From Phyllobacterium zundukense (lineage in GTDB: Bacteria > Pseudomonadota > Alphaproteobacteria > Rhizobiales > Rhizobiaceae), in NCBI RefSeq assembly GCF_002764115.1, contig NZ_CP017943.1, forward strand, positions 496,001 to 560,000: 64,000 nucleotides of DNA, read 5' to 3'. Within the stretch, counting starts at the first letter, position 1. Each line of letters begins with the position of its first letter. The notes under the pieces were generated by a model. It saw only the letters and a program-made list of their open reading frames with translations, made no database searches and was not told where the DNA came from. Position numbers and translations under genes: made by a program. Shown piece by piece: positions 62,552 through 64,000 of the stretch.

Positions 62552-64000
62552 ATGGAAAACGCTGTCATGACGACCGTGGCATCCGAAGCTTCGCAAAAGT
62601 TTGGGGATGCAATCGCGCTTACCCTCCCTGGCAACGAGAGCCTCACATTCAAGGAAATTGATCTCCGGGCAGGACAGTTCGCAGGCGGCCTTTTAAGCCT
62701 CGGCATATCGTCGGGCGACCGCGTCGTTCTCTACCTGCCTAACGGTTGGGAGTGGATCGTCGCCTATCATGCAATCGCGAGATTGGGCGCTGTCGTCGTC
62801 CCAGCCAATATTCTGCTGAGCCCGGACGAAGTTTCCTACATTGCTTCGGATTCGGACGCCCGAGCGGTGATTTTGCCAACGGATCGTCTGGATCAGGTCG
62901 AGCATACGAAGGGGAGGCTCTTTATTGCTCCGGACGGTGGCGACAGAGGCTTTGGCGAAGTTCTGAGCGGCCACTACTTGGCCCCCGTGGCGCGCGATCC
63001 GGACGATCTGTTCAAGATTGGCTACACCTCCGGCACCACGGGGCGGCCGAAAGGCGCGATGCTGACCCACGCGAACGTCTTCTGGAGCATGGCATCGACC
63101 GCGACAGTGCATGTCCGTCACAGGAGCGACGTCATTCTGTCCGCGCTGCCGCTTCCCCATGTCTATGGCAACATCGTCATGAACTCCGCAATGCAGAGCG
63201 GAGCGCGATTGGTATTGCTGCCCCGGTTCGAGCCCGCCCGCGCGCTCGAACTCATTGCTGCAGAACATGTGACACTCTTCGACGGTGTTCCGACGATGTA
63301 CTATCAGATGCTGGCAAATCCGAACATCGCGACGGCCGACCTATCGTCCCTCAATCGATGCACGGTCGGCGGCCAGACCATGCCGACGGCCAAAATGGAA
63401 GCCGTTGTTGATCGTTTTGGATGCCCACTCTTGGAGCTCTGGGGCATGACAGAGGTTGCCGGACCCGCGGTCAGCCATTCGCCCTTCTGGCCAGCCCGGC
63501 ACGGCTCTATCGGATTGGCTTTTCCCGCGATGGAAGTTCGGATCGCCTCGCTGGAACATCCGAACGACGATGCGAGAAACGGGGAGCCTGGCGAACTGAT
63601 GGTCCGTGGACCGCTAGTGATGAAGGGATATTGGAACGATCCTTCTGCTACCGCTCTGGTGCTCGATGAAAGAGGCTGGCTTGCCAGCGGCGATGTCGCT
63701 GTTAGGGACGGCGATGGCTACGTTTTTGTCGTCGATCGAAAGAAGGACATGATCATCACTGCTGGCTACAACATCTATCCAGCAGAGCTCGAGCAGGTCG
63801 TCGCGATGCACTCCGGTGTAGCGATGGTCGCGGTCGCTGGAGTCCCAGATGAAGAAAAGGGCGAAATCGCCCAAGCCTTCGTCGTCCTCCATGCAGGTGT
63901 CACGCTCGAGGAACCCGAACTGCTGCTCCACTGCCGGCAGCATCTGGCAGCCTACAAGATCCCGCGCCGCATTGCTTTCGTTGAGGACCTACCGAAGACG
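62552..64000 (+). CDS. AMP-forming acyl-CoA synthetase/ligase (continues past the window)
   Basis: ATG at 62552 (GGAGTTAGGG upstream) opens a frame that runs to the right edge, 483 codons. P-loop YTSGTTGRPKGAM, the aromatic-substrate region with PLPHVYGNIVMNSAMQSGA, LWGMTEVAG (A5-like), SGDVAVRDGDGYVFVVDRKK (A7/A8) and AGYNIYPAELEQVV. The last visible residues EDLPKT begin the motif that holds the catalytic lysine. It activates a carboxylic acid with ATP and CoA. It stands 187 nt after the agmatinase-like gene and may activate the acid end product of that pathway. Confidence 0.9.
   Translation, partial: MENAVMTTVASEASQKFGDAIALTLPGNESLTFKEIDLRAGQFAGGLLSLGISSGDRVVLYLPNGWEWIVAYHAIARLGAVVVPANILLSPDEVSYIASDSDARAVILPTDRLDQVEHTKGRLFIAPDGGDRGFGEVLSGHYLAPVARDPDDLFKIGYTSGTTGRPKGAMLTHANVFWSMASTATVHVRHRSDVILSALPLPHVYGNIVMNSAMQSGARLVLLPRFEPARALELIAAEHVTLFDGVPTMYYQMLANPNIATADLSSLNRCTVGGQTMPTAKMEAVVDRFGCPLLELWGMTEVAGPAVSHSPFWPARHGSIGLAFPAMEVRIASLEHPNDDARNGEPGELMVRGPLVMKGYWNDPSATALVLDERGWLASGDVAVRDGDGYVFVVDRKKDMIITAGYNIYPAELEQVVAMHSGVAMVAVAGVPDEEKGEIAQAFVVLHAGVTLEEPELLLHCRQHLAAYKIPRRIAFVEDLPKT

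Noticed and set aside
1..64000. CRISPR arrays, tRNA or rRNA genes
   Set aside because: No regular spaced repeats, cloverleaf-like segments or rRNA strings were noticed on reading either strand; a dedicated scan was not possible.

Overview
The window is high-GC DNA from an alphaproteobacterium, most likely a member of the Rhizobiales of the Mesorhizobium/Aminobacter type. The grounds are codon use, a tandem glycine riboswitch, many polyamine-type ABC transporters, a remnant of the alphaproteobacterial DUF3768 family, and the mixture of opine-, hydantoin- and amine-degrading genes. It reads as an accessory catabolic island: intact catabolic operons separated by stretches of broken genes and insertion sequences.

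Layout. 1-4.6 kb: the 3' end of a reverse transcriptase (YMDD box), a convergent three-helix membrane protein, a DUF3768 remnant, a PIN-domain protein, a GFA-type zinc protein and a small A/B-barrel protein. 4.7-24.7 kb: a catabolic regulon. It holds an enolase-superfamily enzyme, a creatinase-like M24 protein, three amidohydrolase-superfamily enzymes, an opine-dehydrogenase-like protein, a dipicolinate-synthase-A-like protein, a tautomerase, a cysteine hydrolase fused to a VOC domain, RidA, a COG0523 metallochaperone GTPase, a GntR/FCD regulator and an SsuABC-like transporter. Four copies of one 19-bp palindrome (consensus TGATCAYANNNTGWGATCA) sit on the promoters of its transcription units and tie them together. 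Inside this region a tandem glycine riboswitch precedes a frameshifted dadA-like gene and a malate synthase G gene that is frameshifted and also fused to the tail of a GlcG/HbpS-like gene. This glycine-to-malate branch is therefore apparently dead.

24.8-27.9 kb: pntA and pntB (proton-translocating transhydrogenase). 28-32.2 kb: a CHAD pseudogene, an eroded IS110-family transposase, an intact IS110-family transposase and an IS3-family remnant. 32.2-37.4 kb (minus strand): aldehyde dehydrogenase, Fe-type alcohol dehydrogenase, Baeyer-Villiger monooxygenase and esterase, a set that would take a cyclic or linear ketone to acids. 38.3-50.5 kb: a PotABCD-like importer, a PuuB-like oxidase, an IclR regulator, a PuuC-like aldehyde dehydrogenase, a trimethylamine-dehydrogenase-like flavoprotein, a class III aminotransferase and RidA. 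50.5-52.6 kb: a graveyard of truncated genes (L,D-transpeptidase, SsuB tail, a signal-peptide fragment, azoR).

52.6-64 kb: a second amine regulon with two protoporphyrinogen-oxidase-like flavin amine oxidases, a second PotABCD-like importer, twin TetR repressors, an agmatinase-family ureohydrolase and, at the window edge, an acyl-CoA synthetase. Five copies of a palindrome (TAGAGT-TG-ACTCTA type) mark its promoters. One of them covers the start codon of a repressor gene that looks leaderless. The substrates of both regulons cannot be read from sequence. Nitrogen-rich cyclic amides/ureides or opine-like compounds (first regulon) and polyamine or guanidino compounds (second) are inferences from the enzyme families.
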